Notes: a model not told the origin generated them from the letters alone. DNA of 64,000 nt from Xestospongia muta (GCA_963693285.1 OY848917.1:8742192-8806191); one strand, 5' to 3'; positions 48,414 through 62,389 are shown, counted from the stretch's first letter. Numbers and translations are program-made.

Positions 48414-49584
48414 ACAAAACTATCTTCTAAATTGTTTGACATTAATTTTGATTATGAGTGATTTAGTAATTTGTAATTTATGCTATAATTTTTGAAATAG
48501 AAACTTATATTTGTTATAAAAGCTGTTAAATTTACACATGTTAAGTTCATTATGGAACATGATAATCATAGATAATAACTACTTATATTAAATATATTAC
48601 TTGACTTCATTGGTCATTGAGATATAGCAGACTTAATTAAGTAGTGGTAAGTTAGAATTGAGAAGCTATGGTCTTGTACTCAGATATTCTCTGGCTAAAT
48701 GCCCTTTCACATAACTAAATAAGTGGGTGTGTCCATCTGGGTACAAGACTAATGAAGTCATATAATTATCTATTTACAATATCATATTCAAATAGACAGT
48801 TTAGTGGTAGGTTGACTTACAGTAGTTTTCTGAAGTACATTTTTCACAGCTTTAATAATAAGTACAGTTTTGAAATTTTAAAGAAACCAGCTAAACACAT
48901 GTATCATAATTTTATAAGTCAGGTTTTAAATTAGTGTGCTTTTCCAATGACAGATAAAAACAGTTATAGTTACCTAAATAAAGCTTGTATTCTCTCAAAA
49001 TATAAGTTATTAGAAAAAGGCCTTGATATAGTTGTGTATTCCAAACACGACTTTAGCTATCATCAACACTTAAAAAGTAAAGACATATGACATATTTTGT
49101 CATAAAAGAATTAAAAGATGGATTGTTTGAAAATTTTAAAAAACTTCCTTTTCAGTGAGGTGACTTTAGATTCTATTATAACATAATTTAACAATTGAAG
49201 TCATTGTAGTCTTCTCAGTTTTTTAAGACATGTGTACCAAGGTAAAAACAATAAAACACAGTTAGATACAAGGAGAAACTATGTACTTGTATAGAAGACT
49301 ACAGTGACTTTAATCTAACATATACTTCTTACTGGCTATGAGTCAACTTCTTGTGAGCTTGTGTTAATGATATATGCTCTGTATACTTGTCCTTATTGTT
49401 AAGGCTCAGCAACCAGATATGTCTTAATTTTATATAAAAAAGAATTGGTCCAGAGAAATAGTTTATACAACTCTTAGAGGGATTTAAACTATTTTAATCA
49501 CAAGGACATAACCAGAATAATTAAATCCTGACAAATATTGCAAAGTCATCAATCTTATTTGTACTCTGTTCAATTTGAGATTGA
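48414..49584. other. AT-rich intergenic, no gene seen
   Basis: No supported feature. Confidence 0.4.
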
Positions 49585-49620
49585 CTTTATTATACATGTA
49601 TAATTACATGTATAATAAAG
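49585..49620. repeat. Perfect palindrome, 16-bp arms, 4-nt loop
   Basis: CTTTATTATACATGTA and TACATGTATAATAAAG are exact inverted complements around TAAT. Confidence 0.92.
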
Positions 49621-49904
49621 GTAGAGCAGGTACAACATAATTTGACAACATAATAAGACATTACTATTATTATAATAGTCCTATTTGATGTTGGATAACT
49701 TCAGTCAATTAACCAAAAATCTAACATGTACATACACATGTATCTCATTGTCTAAATATCATCAACTTACTACTAGATCTTGTGATAGTATTCTCTTCAA
49801 TTTATTACATATGAAAACATATCATGTCATTATTTTTACAAGGTAGATAGACATATCCCTATAGAAGATATAATAGACAGGTTATGATTGAACTGATACT
49901 GTAC

Positions 49905-50085
49905 ACATACATGTACTGTACATATACATGTACTGTACACATACATGTACTGTACACACATACATGTACTGTACACATACATGTACTGTACATATACACG
50001 TACTGTACATATATATGTACTGTACACGTACATGTATTGTACACATACATGTACTGTACATACACATACATGTATTGTACATATA
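49905..50085 (+). repeat. Short tandem repeat, unit about 18-20 bp (tactgtacacatacatg)
   Basis: About nine copies with cac/cat variants. Because the unit is nearly palindromic (catgtactgtac), all six frames give spurious open ORFs; none is a gene. Confidence 0.95.
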
Positions 50086-50422
50086 TTTGTGTATAGAATG
50101 TACATTTTTAATAATGACTTGTTTCTTTTGAATCAAGTCTAGAACTTCAGTACAGTAAAACCAAATAAAAATGTAAAAAATAATACCTGAAGTAGTTATC
50201 CATCATTGTATGTTTCTGTTCTCTTCAGTTTGTTCATTAATATATCCAACCTAGTACAAATTAATACAATCTCTTATGATCCTTCCATCTAATAATCATT
50301 CATCAATGTTGTATGTATCTCTCCATTCATCTATCAAACTAGTTTAATACATACTTTGTAGTACTCAAAATTATTGTGACTGTAATAAAAGTTTCACTCA
50401 TCTGAGAGTATTTCCTGTGTGT

Positions 50423-50540
50423 ATAAAATAATAATAGATTATAATAATGAACACTATGTACATGTAATTGACTGTATTGTTATAAAATAATAATAGATTA
50501 TAATAATGAACACAATGTACATGTAACTGACTGTATTGTC
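50423..50540 (+). repeat. Two-unit tandem repeat (about 60 bp)
   Basis: ataaaataataatagattat...ctgtattg is present twice with two substitutions. A further 25-bp doublet (ggtcagatatagataactata) lies at 51756-51807. Confidence 0.85.
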
Positions 50541-52029
50541 ATCATATGTTCCAACTGAGGGACAACACACATCGATTTTTCCAGTGGAAGGTACTCTCCA
50601 TAACACTCAATCATTTCATCAATCTCAGTTAATGAGGTATTTTGTAATCAATATCTGCAATTAAACATAATTGTTATATAGTAAAAAAAGAATATAATTA
50701 TAAACTTGTCCTAAAATTATTATAATAATACTGCTATTACTAAAAGGACTGTATTATTGCTAACTCTTATAGACTAAAGAGTTGACAGAAACTACTGATC
50801 TATTCAAATATTTTCTCAAGTAACAGATTCAGAAGGTTCAATCAGTCATGCCCAAATTAAAGTGATCTTGGTAAACATAATAATATTCATTAGTTGTTAT
50901 GTGCATCAGTGGTTACCATATGTGTGTTAATTATGTCAATACATATGTAAAGTCAAGAGTGTATACTATCTAAATACATACATTTTAATTAAGACTACAA
51001 TTGTACAGCACAATATGTATGAATAATAACTACAGTATTAATTAAAGAGGCATTAGATATGATAATATAACTGAGCCCTTTTACTCTGTATAAAGACAGT
51101 TACATACACACATAGTCATAAGTTGAATAATTAGATTGGCTGTGGCTCAAAAATGTACATTTGAAAGCTAAATCAATAAGTACAGTGAAACTTGAGATAA
51201 TCAAAGACAGTATAAGCTCAAGACTTTAAAAGATGGTATTTTATAATAAATTGACAGGTACTGTAAGAGTAAGGTAGCTAGCATTGAGGGATCTGCTACA
51301 TGTAGTCATTTACTTACCTCAAGATGATTTAAACCTTAAGTGAGAGGGAAATATAGTTTGGTAATCTCTTTCATCTTGTTTAAATCCATTAGTTTCTCCA
51401 TATCAACACAGATTTGTATCTCTTGTATATTACTGATCTCCTAAAGACCTGTTTGAATACAAAGTATAATGTAATCCAATTCAGTTAGTTTAACTTGGAC
51501 CAATTTCCATTTTCAACAAGAGCCAATGAGTATTGTCTATATTCATATCAACAGGTTATCTTATCTCCTATATATGAGTACATCATCAGATAATCTGGTT
51601 TATTATTACTACACAATACATGTAAGATAAATACAAGTACAATACATTATGTTGTATATATAGAGATATACTTTTTGTCTTAGCAAGTCTCATTCCAAAA
51701 CCCACTAGATGTTTATTAGATTCTACATACATTCTAATTATTAAATCAAGCAATCTGATTGGTCAGATATAGATAACTATATTTGGTCAGATATAGATAA
51801 CTATATTTTAGGTACTTGCTGGGGTTTCTCAGTTATTCACTAGTTCCTTCAACATGTGTTACTATAGATTTATCAAATTGGTTAGAGTCATGTATCAAAT
51901 GGACACTATATACAATTTAGAAGCCAGCAAGTCTAATATAACTCTCACACATGCTCACTCTAACTTCTCAGTGATGGCTTTTAATTTTTGAAATTGTGTA
52001 GTTCCTTAAGTCTTGGACTAATTCTATTC
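50541..52029. other. AT-rich intergenic, no gene seen
   Basis: Apart from the 25-bp doublet near 51760 nothing is supported. Confidence 0.4.
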
Positions 52030-53800
52030 AACCAGTCTATTTATTTGGTCATCCTAACCATCCATCCCTAGCTCTCACAATCTCTCTATATTCCTATGTA
52101 TCCTTTTCTTACCTCTTTGTCTGATCATAACAACATTTCTTGAGTTAGTGGGTGGATGTAAAGACGCAGTCATAGGATAGGTCTTCAAAAGAAACCTTTT
52201 ACCTTCATCTTTGATGTAACAACATCTTTCACTTGTTATGGCTGTAGGAGACAGCAAGATGATGAGAGTTAATCCATGATGTAGTAAGATTGATGTTGGA
52301 TTGAACAGTGGACATTGAAGTTGGAGAAGAAAACTCTTGAGATAGAAGAATGTTATTAGCATAAAGGATGATTTATATAGTTGATGAATAAGAGAGACAT
52401 GAGAATAGATCTTTGGGCCACACCAGTGATGACTTGACAACACATACTGTATTTATGAGGTCCCATAAAGAAAACTAAGACTTGACAATAGATAATAGAG
52501 CTGTTTTAGTTGAGAATCCAGGTTGGAAAAAAACGTGACAATTAGTAAAAATGTTATGAGTGGAAAAAAAGTCGTACAGATAATTAAAGATGTCACATTC
52601 CAAAATCTTACTCGTGAGGAAAAATAGATCTTAATCATCTGAGATCTGAGTTGCAGAGAAAATCTGGAGACTTGTCTTGTAGTGATGTATAGAGATTATG
52701 AGTCAGAGGAGATAAAGGGACAGTTGACTTATTGAAGCAGGAGGAGAAGTATTGATTTAGAACATCTGCTTTAGAAGAGGATGAAATTACTGGAGAACCA
52801 TTATGGATAAAGGAGGGAATGGACGCAGGTTTGGAATGAAGACCAAAAAGACCATGAATAAATTATGAAGGAATTTGAATTTTAGATGTCTAAGATAAGC
52901 TAGAGTCTTATTACAATAGGAATGATACTTGGTCCAAAGAAAAGGAGAACCAGTTCTTTTAGCAGAAGGGAAGATAAACTTTCTTAACTTGAGTTGGTTA
53001 ATGAGGAGCAATTGACCCAAGGAAGAGAAGAGTTGGTAGGGGATACACAAGTTTGCTAGGAACAGTGGTGGTCATGACACACAGTTCTTTGAATATGACC
53101 CAAGATTAGAAGTAGGGGAAGGGGAAGGACTGTTAACAGATTCTGTGGGAAGAGAAATGAGAAGAGAAAAATGGTCTGAAAAAGAGACAGGAGGAAGAAT
53201 ACTGTGAGAAGGAACAACAATGGTAGATAGGAGATAAACAAGATCAATAATGAATTGTGTATAAGAGTGATAAAATGATTGGGAGCACTAACAATTTGCT
53301 TAAGGTCAAAAGTGTCAGATATGACATCCAGTTTAGTCTTTGAGAATGAAGTAGAGTGGAAATTAATGTTGAAATCACCTAAAAGGATAAGATTAGAAAG
53401 ACTGGAAGGATTGAGGGATGTGAGCTCATCAAATAAATGATCCAAGTTATCACATGAAGATGGAGGCCAGTAGTGTGTCAATTGAAAACGAGCAATGATT
53501 AAACTTAATTGATAGAAGAAATTCAATTTTAAAAGGAACAAGTACTGCAAAAGTAATTACATGATATTTTACATGAACAACAATACCACCACCACAGTGG
53601 TTACAATCACAACAGAATAATAAGTGATTAGGCAAAGCAATGTCAAGATTGGGAATGTCAGCAAAGAGTCAAGAGTCCACAATATAGACAAAATTGGGAT
53701 TGACAACAAAGCAGAGACTAGTTCTCTAGTTCTCTAGTTTAGAAAAAATGGAGTGAGCATTAAAATAGAAATCTTTATTGAATTTCATGATGTGAGTTGT
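52030..53800 (-). mobile_element. Degenerate CR1/L2-like LINE (endonuclease and reverse transcriptase remnants)
   Basis: Reading the minus strand from 53800 down: KFNKDFYFNAHSIFSKLEN and PNHLLFCCDCNHCGGGIVV (start of the AP-type endonuclease), then LTHYWPPSS, SLSNLILLGDFNINFHS and DTFDLKQIVSAPNHF, the diagnostic GDFN core. Reverse-transcriptase pieces follow at 52640-52330 (VITGVAQRSILMSLLFINYI, corresponding to the PQGSxLGPLLF block; the catalytic DD that should follow is damaged) and WINSHHLAVS-like residues near 52270. Stops and frameshifts are frequent, and the distance between endonuclease and RT is too short, indicating internal deletion. Confidence 0.72.
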
Positions 53801-53929
53801 GAGAAGGATAGTGGGACAAACAAAGTTGATAGAAGGTTTGAACGAACAGGAAAAAGAAGCTGATTATTAAGAGATTAAGATGGAGAGGGGGAGACTGAAC
53901 AACGTGTGAGTAAAAAGAAGTTGGGACAT

Positions 53930-54850
53930 TAAAGTGAAGAATTCAATGTTGAAGTGGTAGTAGGGAGTGGGTTAGAAAGAAGGAGAAGGATGAGGACAAG
54001 ATGGGTTGGGTTTAAGTGTTGGTGGAGGCAGAGGAAGTGGTAGACTACATTGAGAAGTTGGTGAAAGTGGAGGAGAAGGTAGGTTGGGTTGAAAACATGG
54101 AGGAGGTGGAGGCAATGGTAGATTGGATTGAAGAGTTGGTGGAGGCAGTGATGGAGGTAGATTGTGTTGAATACTTAGAGGAGGAGGAAGTAAGGGTAGG
54201 TTAGATTGGTGATTTGGAGGAAGAAGTAATGGTATGTTGTGATGAAGTGTGAAGAAGAGAAAGGTAGAGGTAAGTTGAGTAGGAGACTTGGAGGAAGGTG
54301 AGATATTGATAAATCAGACTGAAGACTTGGTAGAGTAGAAAGTAATGGTACAATGGGTTGAAGAGTGGGATGAGGAGGAAGAAATGGAGAATGGTGGATG
54401 GTCTTGTGATGTGGAAAATTAGAAGAGGAAAGAGTGAGGGATTTCATAAAAAGCAATGACTATTCTAAGAGAAGAAGGTTGTGAAGATTCAGGTAGAGAG
54501 GTAGCAGAGGAAGAGGGAGTGGTTATAGTAGGAGTAGCTTTAGTAGGAGCAGCAGTGGTAATAGTAAAAGGAGCATTAGAACGATTAAGTGGGAGTGATG
54601 TAGTGCTGGCAGTGAATGAGGATAAGGTAATTAGTAGAAGTAATAGAGTGAATGGGATTTAGGAGCAGTAGAAGAAAAGGAAGTAAAGGAGTGATGAAGT
54701 AGGATGAGTATGGTAGAGGATGATTAAAAGTATTAGGTAGTGATAATGGAAGACTGGTGAGGTTAGTACTTGAGATGGGAAGAGGAGATGAGGAGGAGGT
54801 AGAAAAGACAGAAAGAGATCTAACTAGGGGTTGAGACTTATGAGAGCAGG
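53930..54850 (+). repeat. Purine-rich degenerate minisatellite (ggtggaggcaat/gttgaagag type)
   Basis: A strongly strand-asymmetric run of G and A, with recurring ttggtggaggca, ggttgaagagttgg and ggaggaggtagat words. The long ORFs on both strands are consequences of this composition. It may be the 5' (ORF1) part of the adjacent LINE, but no domain is visible. Confidence 0.6.
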
Positions 54851-54859
54851 ATTTCTCAA

Positions 54860-55185
54860 GTCTGATAATGTGAGCTAGATTATTATAACAATGAATAATA
54901 ATAAAAGAAAAAAGACTAACTGACCTATTGGAGACTAGACAGTGGTTGCGTTTTGAGACTGAGAACATGTCTGAGACTGAGTACTAGAAGCTAGATTATT
55001 ATAACAATAAATAATATAAAAGATAACAGACACAAACTAACTGACCTATTGGGGACTTGATAGTGGTTGCATTTTGAAACTAAGAACATGTTTGACACTG
55101 ATTACTAGAGGCTACATTATTATAACAATAAATAATATAAAAGATAACAGACTAACTGACCTATTGCAGACTTGGTGATACCTGC
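54860..55185 (-). repeat. Three tandem units of about 115 bp with exon-like content
   Basis: Each unit has ctagattattataacaataaata, agactaactgacctattgg and gtggttgcgttttgagactgagaacatg. On the minus strand a unit reads like an exon ending in a good donor (ccaatag|gtcagtt). A fourth, diverged example lies at about 56036-56110 in the ORF 55919-56242 (QICSLSEKVTTITLKSPIGQ). I do not recognise the peptide. Confidence 0.6.
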
Positions 55186-57310
55186 AGCACCTGATGTGGT
55201 ATAGATACTAATTCAATTAATTAATACTATACCTTTATTAAACTGTTTTCTAGTTCTTCATGTATTAATGATCAACCTAATTGCAGCATAATATAACAGT
55301 ACATTCGCTGATATTAGTTGAAAAGGTGCTAGAGTTAAGAGGAATTATGTAAATACCTACCTTCAGTGGGACTGTTTAATGTAGATTGAGAACTGCTAAT
55401 AGTGGTTGAACAAGTACTGGACTTCTTAAACCAAGTACTTTCTAAAATAATATCGAGGAATCAAAATTTAACAGCATGTCATTCTCAATTTTGTTTAACA
55501 GCAATCCCAGCTTGATCTAGTCAAAGGAAGAATGTGTAAGTTACAGTAGCCATGTATATATTTACTATGTTTTCCTTTTTTTTTTCTTTCTTTCTCATTT
55601 CTATTAATTTCTTTTTCTTTTTTCTTTAATTGTCATACAACTCTCAACACTTGTTAAGACTTTTCCAGACTACTTTTGTGATATAATTGGAAGCTTACAA
55701 ATGATGGTAGCCATCTTTCTTCTTCTAAAATCTTTGAAAAAAATGGATGATTTTTAAGAACTGCAGAGTGTGAAGGTTGTTCAGAAGGAAGACAGACAAA
55801 AGGATACATACAGAGTACACATCCACTAAGAGGAAGTGATTCACTTGGGATTTGAAGGGAAACAAAGACTACAGATAAGTATGTCAATGATAGATAAATA
55901 ACATACACAACCTACCTATCAGAGATATGATAGTAGATATGTCTTAAGAGATTGAGAATATGTTTGAAAGAGAGTTCTCAAGTTAAAGTGAGACACTAGA
56001 TGCATAACAACATTAATGGATAATACAAAAGGAAACTGACCTATTGGAGACTTAAGAGTGATTGTTGTTACCTTTTCAGATAGAGAACATATTTGAGTTA
56101 CTATAGTGATAATATCAGTTGATGTAGGATAAGTGACAGTATAGAATTTACCTCTATATATACTTGGTTGTCCAGACCAAACATTTGAATACTGATCTAA
56201 ACATAATGATTGTAATGATCTAAGTGTAGTAGCAGAAGACAAATGTTTTCATGTACAGTTGAATAAAAAGTTATTTAACAAGCAGCTGTTACAACACTAT
56301 AGTGTGTTGAGGACTGGGTCCACCCACTTTGTCCTTAAAACAGTAATACACTGATGTAGATCTCATTGGGTTTGCAAGGGGTTTAAAAATAGAATGACAC
56401 CACATGCTAGTCCCTATACTTGTATAACTCAGCCATAGATTTAGATATAGAACTTTTATAATCAAAACTCACTGTTCACTGCAAAATTTTTGAAGAATAT
56501 TCCTGTGAATTTTGTAAACTTATAAATTGTACAGTATTATGATAAGAGTCATAGGAAATTCATTAAAATTTCCATTTGCAAATGCAAATACTATATCAAG
56601 TATATCAACAATCTGTATGTTGATTAGCCTCAACTCTATCAGATGGCTATACCAGTTTTACTCTGGAACACTGTCATAGTTAATTACTTTATTACATAAT
56701 GTGTTTATTTTGAATTATGGTAAGATTATGGAATATAGTAGCATCTTGAGTATGCATACTAGAAAGATAGGAAAATCTCCAAGGTGTCTTATGTTTTATG
56801 TTGTGGAGACAATGAATATCCAAGTAGTTGTTTTGGCAAAAAATGTTAATTTTAATTGTCACTCAAGCTCATGCACTAATTGGACAAGCCAAGGTGACAA
56901 TTACACAAGTACAGTTATACTTGAACCTATTCCTAAAGTCACTATAGTACAGTAGTACTATAGCATTATAGGTCATATGTCATGCCACAAATAAATCTAT
57001 TGAGTATCCAATGTTATCGTACCTTTCAGAATACCTGTGATAATGACGCTTAGTAGCCTCATGGATATTATAGACAGTAAACGGGATTGGAAACTGATGA
57101 CGTATGCGGACAGCTGTAATGATGCGCATTAATTAGAATAACACTCCAATCGTACACGTCTGGATTGACTAGAAAGAGAAACTTTTAGAGTAGTATCTTG
57201 GAGTCTCTGGGCCGATTCCGGCTGAATTGTTAAAATACACAGGTAATATAAAGGTAATATAAAATAGTACATACAATATAAAGTAAAAGTCAGTTGAATA
57301 CGAATCTGCA
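55186..57310. other. Intergenic with weak coding hints
   Basis: The minus-strand ORF 55919-56242 (WSGQPSIYRGKFYTVTYPTS) and the plus-strand ORF 56701-56955 (NVNFNCHSSSCTNWTSQ, faintly Ig-like) may be exon remnants, but neither has supporting structure. A pyrimidine-only tract lies at 55568-55630. Confidence 0.3.
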
Positions 57311-57317
57311 TACACTG

Positions 57318-60295
57318 CTAATTTGGGATAGTTTTACGAAGTCCTTCGATTTTTTGTAAATTTTTGGACGATACTTTCTTGTAGGCTTCTACGATAGAGG
57401 CAGCAAATGAAAATCCTCGAACTGTAACGAATTCCGTTATGATAGTTATGTACAGATCATCAATAATGACTAAGATATCACCTTGATCTTCAGTTAGTGT
57501 ATGCCATTGATGCAGAACTTTATTATTGTCTGAAATTTTTTTAATGATGAAAGGTTTTGAATTTACTTCCATCACTGATGCTCTGAGATTGAAGTATTTA
57601 CACAGCTCAAGCTCCATGTGGTAAAATAGATTGTATGTTTTGTTGCTTACATGATAAATATCACCTCTGCTGCCAAAGAAATTTGTCCAGGTTTCTGTGT
57701 CTTGTCTAGGTTCATCTCAAATCCACTGGTGTCAGACATGAAAAGAAGTATTTGCTTGTGTTCATGTTTCAATTTCATCAGTTGTGATATGATTGTTTGG
57801 CATATGTAACCAGTGACATACTGAAGTGCATTTTCTTCTATGTTTGTGAGGCTTTCAGTTGAAGTAGTTGAAGTTGGATGTGTTGTTGTTGAATAGGTTC
57901 AGTTAATGAGGTTAGTAAATATATTTTGAGTTACATGTTGATAAAATGTTGGACCAGGATTTGTACGAATTGATTGTTGAAGGAAAGTGGCCCAGGAATT
58001 ATGAAAAGTGGGTGATGTTCACAAAGCCTGATATCGTGTGCATAAGTGTTCTCTTTCTGCTTGAATGCTTTTCTTATATGTAAAGTAACCCTGAAGATCT
58101 GCTAAAATATCTCGAGAGAACTGGATGAAATGATCTGCGTATGGACGTTCTGCCCACTGGATAATAGCTTCTGCTGTTTTCAATATTCTCTTGGTTTCTG
58201 ATGTTTTGTAGAAGCTTTGATCTGCAAGTAATTCTCTCACACCTATCATTACACCCTCACAGGGATCTAATAAATGACAGATTTCAGTGAGTATTTATAA
58301 TGTATAATGATTTTATGTACACATACATTGTACAGGGGGAGTGCTTGCTCCACTCATGAGCACGGAAGCAGTCTCACGGGGATCTAATACATGTACATAG
58401 ATGAAATTGATAATACATGTATGTGTCACATGTACATGCATACCTTGTACAAGAGGAGTGGTTGCCTGCACAGGCACAGTCTCACGGCAGTCACAGGGAT
58501 TTAATACATGGATAAAATAGATTTCAGTGAGTTATGTTAAATGTGTGTACATATGCATATACCTATACCTAAGACAGATGAATTACTTTTTTCAATAGAT
58601 TTTTTTTGCTTTTTGTACATCTTCTTTTAGGGAAATAATAATGTTCATGTTCAGATGCTAATAGATCTTCATAGCCACGACAGTTAGACTTCAAGGAACT
58701 TCTGCAGAATGAGTTCACCACACGAAGTACCTGAGTGTTTTGTTGGAAATCTTTGTCAGTTGTGTTATCATGTGTTCTACCAACCTGCCTTTGGCAGCAA
58801 AAAATTAATGGGTCTTGGCAAATCCGTCTACTGAAGAAAACTGTCACTCCAGAAATTGTAAAGAGGTACCTCACCAACTCAATGAATGATTTGGCTATTA
58901 TAATGTACATGTAATAAATCAACAATGATTACTTATAGATAATGTGTGCACGGTACTTGTCAATCCACTATGATTTTCAGAACTTAAAAGCATTGTTTTT
59001 TGAGTGTCAATAAATCCATTACTGTTATTGACACTCATTTCCTACATGTCAAAATAAGGAAGGATGGTTTCCTCAAGCCACAAATAAATCATGAATAATA
59101 ATGAGTATTATAGTATTGTGCATGTTGGCATTCATCACCTTCAGTCTAAAGTCTGTGCCTGAATGATATGGATTTTGAATAACTTTCTTGCTATGTTTGC
59201 CATTGGTGAAGTTGCAAATATTCAGACAATTGAAGAACTTATCGAAAATGTTGGCAAAAAGTGCAGTTTCTTCAGCTTCTTTCTCTCCATATTGTGTGAG
59301 AGCTTTGAGACTGAATCACTTAGTACCTGTAATTTTAATACATGATAGCAATGCATGTCATAATTATGTTAAAAGATGTTATGTAATCTAACCTGAGCAG
59401 CAAGGTCCACACGCATTTTGGAAAAACTAGTCAAATGAATATGCTCATACTTCAAGCAAGGAAACAAAACTAAGCCACTTTCCGTTCTGGATTTACTATA
59501 TATATCACTTAAATGATCCCAAACAATATTGTCTTCTGTAGAGTAGAATAAAAACGTCATGTATAACTCAAGATACAGAGATACATGTAACATCACTGTA
59601 CCCAAAGCTTTTTTGTTCAAGAAGCCCAGCAGTTTCTTGTTGTTTTTATCAAGTGTGAAGGATCAGAAATGAAAAAAAATTCCCTGCCCTCAGTGGCACA
59701 AGGGTTAAGTGTTTTGTGTGTCAATCTTTTGAGATTATGTAATCTGATAAGTCTTCGATTTATTGATGCTCTGTCAGCTGTACTATCCAACACCTACATT
59801 AAGGTAGGTAAAGTTATATGTGTTTTTATCCCGCTAAGTATATTTTGAATTTGACTACAATGTGTGTATCTTAAATCCATATCTCTCAAGTCTATTCACA
59901 GCTTCCCACAGCAGATCAAACAACATATAGTCTGTGACATTGTGGCTTGGGAATTAGATATGTGGAAACTTGAGGTGGGAAAAGAATCCCCTCACCATAA
60001 ATGTCATTATTGAGTTCACTAGCAGCTCTGGTGGAAGAGTGGAGTTTGTCAGTGTCTTCTCCAGTAAATCCAATTGTGATTTGATATCCCCCATGCAGGT
60101 AAATCCTATGAGATCACCTGAAATATTAATGTACATAATGAAGATTACATGCATGTATACAACTGTATACTAAAGTATCAATTGTCACCTGTGTGTTTAT
60201 CAAACACCAAATCTTCTTTTATGTGCATCTCATCGATCAACCATACATTACATTTTTTCCCTTTCTTCACATTCTTCACTGCAAAACTTGAGTAC
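57318..60295 (-). pseudogene. P-element/THAP9-like transposase, 5'-truncated, copy B
   Basis: Same exon pieces as copy A: DLIGFTCMGDI (60115 downward), HLTSFSKMRVDLAAQ (59369-59620), GRTHDNTTDKDF within 58569-58925, ADQSFYKTSETKRI (58019-58249) and the C-terminal exon ending at 57318. The TGA before TSPTFHNSW is shared. A 1-bp deletion in the C-terminal exon (gtcttgtctagg versus gtctttgtctagg) adds a frameshift not present in copy A. Confidence 0.8.
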
Positions 60296-60317
60296 ATAGC
60301 TAACGTTATTTCTGTAG

Positions 60318-61158
60318 AATGGTTTAGTGGAGATGAAGTTGTTCTGTTAGACAATGAAAACTACCAGATTCCTAACAACTCAAGGTATTTATTTCTAAAT
60401 CTATGTATGAAATGGTAGCTATATTTTATGCATGAAGAAGTGACAAATTTTAATTGTATGTATAGGAGGATGTGTTGCTAACCACATAAATAAATTCCAG
60501 TAAAAACTATTTTCATTGCACTTTAGGTGTTGATTACTATTGCTTGTTACTGAATACATCTACCTTTTCCTAAATAGGACTGGAGAACATCCTGTAGAGT
60601 TAAGGTAGTCAAAGAATTGGAGTATCATATGTTTAGAGATGACTACTTTGATTTCACTGACTCCAAGCCAGAGAATGTGCCCAAAGAATGTGATAATAAG
60701 GGGAGTGGTCCTGCAGCTAAAAAAATCAATATGGTGACTTCAATGCCACTTATGATTCTCACTTTGAAGTTTTGGAGTTCAAAGTGAATGCAATGGAAAG
60801 AGAGATGGAGAGTCTCAGAAAGTGGGAAGCTGAGAAATCTGAAATGATAATGACTATGAAAACATTAGAGAAAGAACTTAAAAGTAAATTAGATAAAGAA
60901 TTAAAAACTCTTCGGAAATTTGCTGATTATCTGAAAGAAAACTTTCAATGCTTTATTTGCAAATGTATTCTACCAATTGAAAGTGTTGTATTACCATGTT
61001 ATAATAACATTCGATGCTGTAAGCATTGCATTGATCAGTGGCTCACTGACCACATGACTTGTCCACACTGCCGTGCCACCATGGATATCCAGTCATGCAT
61101 GATGTTGCCACCTGCTTGTCAGTTTGAATCAATGATCAGTTACATAAATGAATATTGA
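60318..61158 (+). pseudogene. Coiled-coil RING-finger protein, copy B (frameshifted)
   Basis: The first exon here reads WFSGDEVVLLDNENYQIPN, 5 bp longer at its start than in copy A. At the A-run near 60720 a base is missing instead of added, and 9 bp are deleted just after. The coiled coil and RING (CFICKC, CKHCIDQWL, CPHC) are intact and almost unchanged; CCA in copy A is CRA here. The RING half is better conserved than the leader. Confidence 0.7.
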
Positions 61159-61396
61159 AATGAAACTCAATCGTTGAATTGCATTGAATGAACAGTTAAG
61201 TGACTTTCAGCTTCCTAAAGGATATTTACATAATGGTATTTAAATACTATGTTACATTATATTTACAACAGTTGAGTTAATCTATTTGTTAAATGTTTGA
61301 ATGTAATGATTGCATTGTTAAGTTGGAAACCACTTCCTGAAACGTTGTCAGTGAAAATGGTGTCATATGAATAGCCTTGTGAATAAAAAGTTGGTC

Positions 61397-62285
61397 CTAT
61401 TTAGCTGAAAGGTCAGGCCTGTCTTGCAATGGATCAACACCATATGAAGTGAAGTATGTTATCTTACCTTGATCTCTTTTATATTTAGCAACAACAGAAG
61501 TTTCAGGGATTGCCACTGCTGGAATTACAGTGATGTATGATAAATCTTGGGCAAGAACATTTGGAATTCCTTTGCCTGTATGTGCATGTTGAATAATCAA
61601 GTTGTAAAACATTAATAGTACCTGAAATGGAGTGGCAATTCCATGCAGCTACAAATCTTTCCATTCCAATTGCTGACGTGTTGATAGTGATGAAAGACAC
61701 ACACAAAAGAGTTACAGGATCTGAAATATCAATCAATTCATCTTCTTCCATTTTCACTAATATCCGTTTAATTGGATAGTTCACTCTGGAATTCACTTGT
61801 GGCCATAATCTCTCAACTGTTAAATTCTGTAAGAGTATTGTCATCCCATAACTAATACTTCTGGAACAATTGCTTATTTACCTGTGTTGAAGGAGTTTGA
61901 TAGTATGCAGTAACATGTCTTGGTCCAAAATGATGCCTGAGCTTACTATGAATAAAAAGTGTTAAGTTAAACTTTTTCCCATGATCAACTCTAATTTGAT
62001 CCCATAATCCATGCCTAGTCACAGTCTCCCTGTTAACAAATAAAATTAATGTACTTGTCATGGTCACTAAATTACCTATGAACCTTTTCATATATATAAC
62101 TAGATATTGTTCTTTATAGGCATTGTAACATGAGACACAATCATTCCTGAAAAATCATCAACTGATATTACATGTGTAACACCATAATGATGCTCCAATG
62201 CTATGTTCACCTATCTTCATTCCTTGTGACTCCAGATACCCTTTCATCATTTTACGTCCATATACCTCACCAACCTATAATTAAT
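61397..62285 (-). pseudogene. Integrase-core transposase gene, copy B
   Basis: Same exon structure and catalytic motifs as copy A (DDFSGMIV, RVDHGKKF, LTVERLW). A TAG replaces the Trp codon after DLSAK, shortening the C-terminus by about 40 residues. The HTH-like exon upstream is readable (GEVYGRKMMKGYLESQGMK then IGEHSIGASL), but it is out of frame with the catalytic exon. Confidence 0.72.
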
Positions 62286-62389
62286 TTTGAGATATTCCGA
62301 AAAAATAATGGTTTTACCTCCTCAACTGTACCACTGACTTCAGATTCGGCACAATTTCTATTATAATTTCTAAATAATGCCTAACATAC

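Noticed and set aside
49836..50142. Six overlapping ORFs in all frames on both strands
   Set aside because: They are produced by a self-complementary short tandem repeat without stop codons, not by coding sequence.
54016..54968. Proline/serine-rich and glutamate/valine-rich ORFs as proteins
   Set aside because: They mirror a purine-rich minisatellite; open frames are expected on both strands from the composition.
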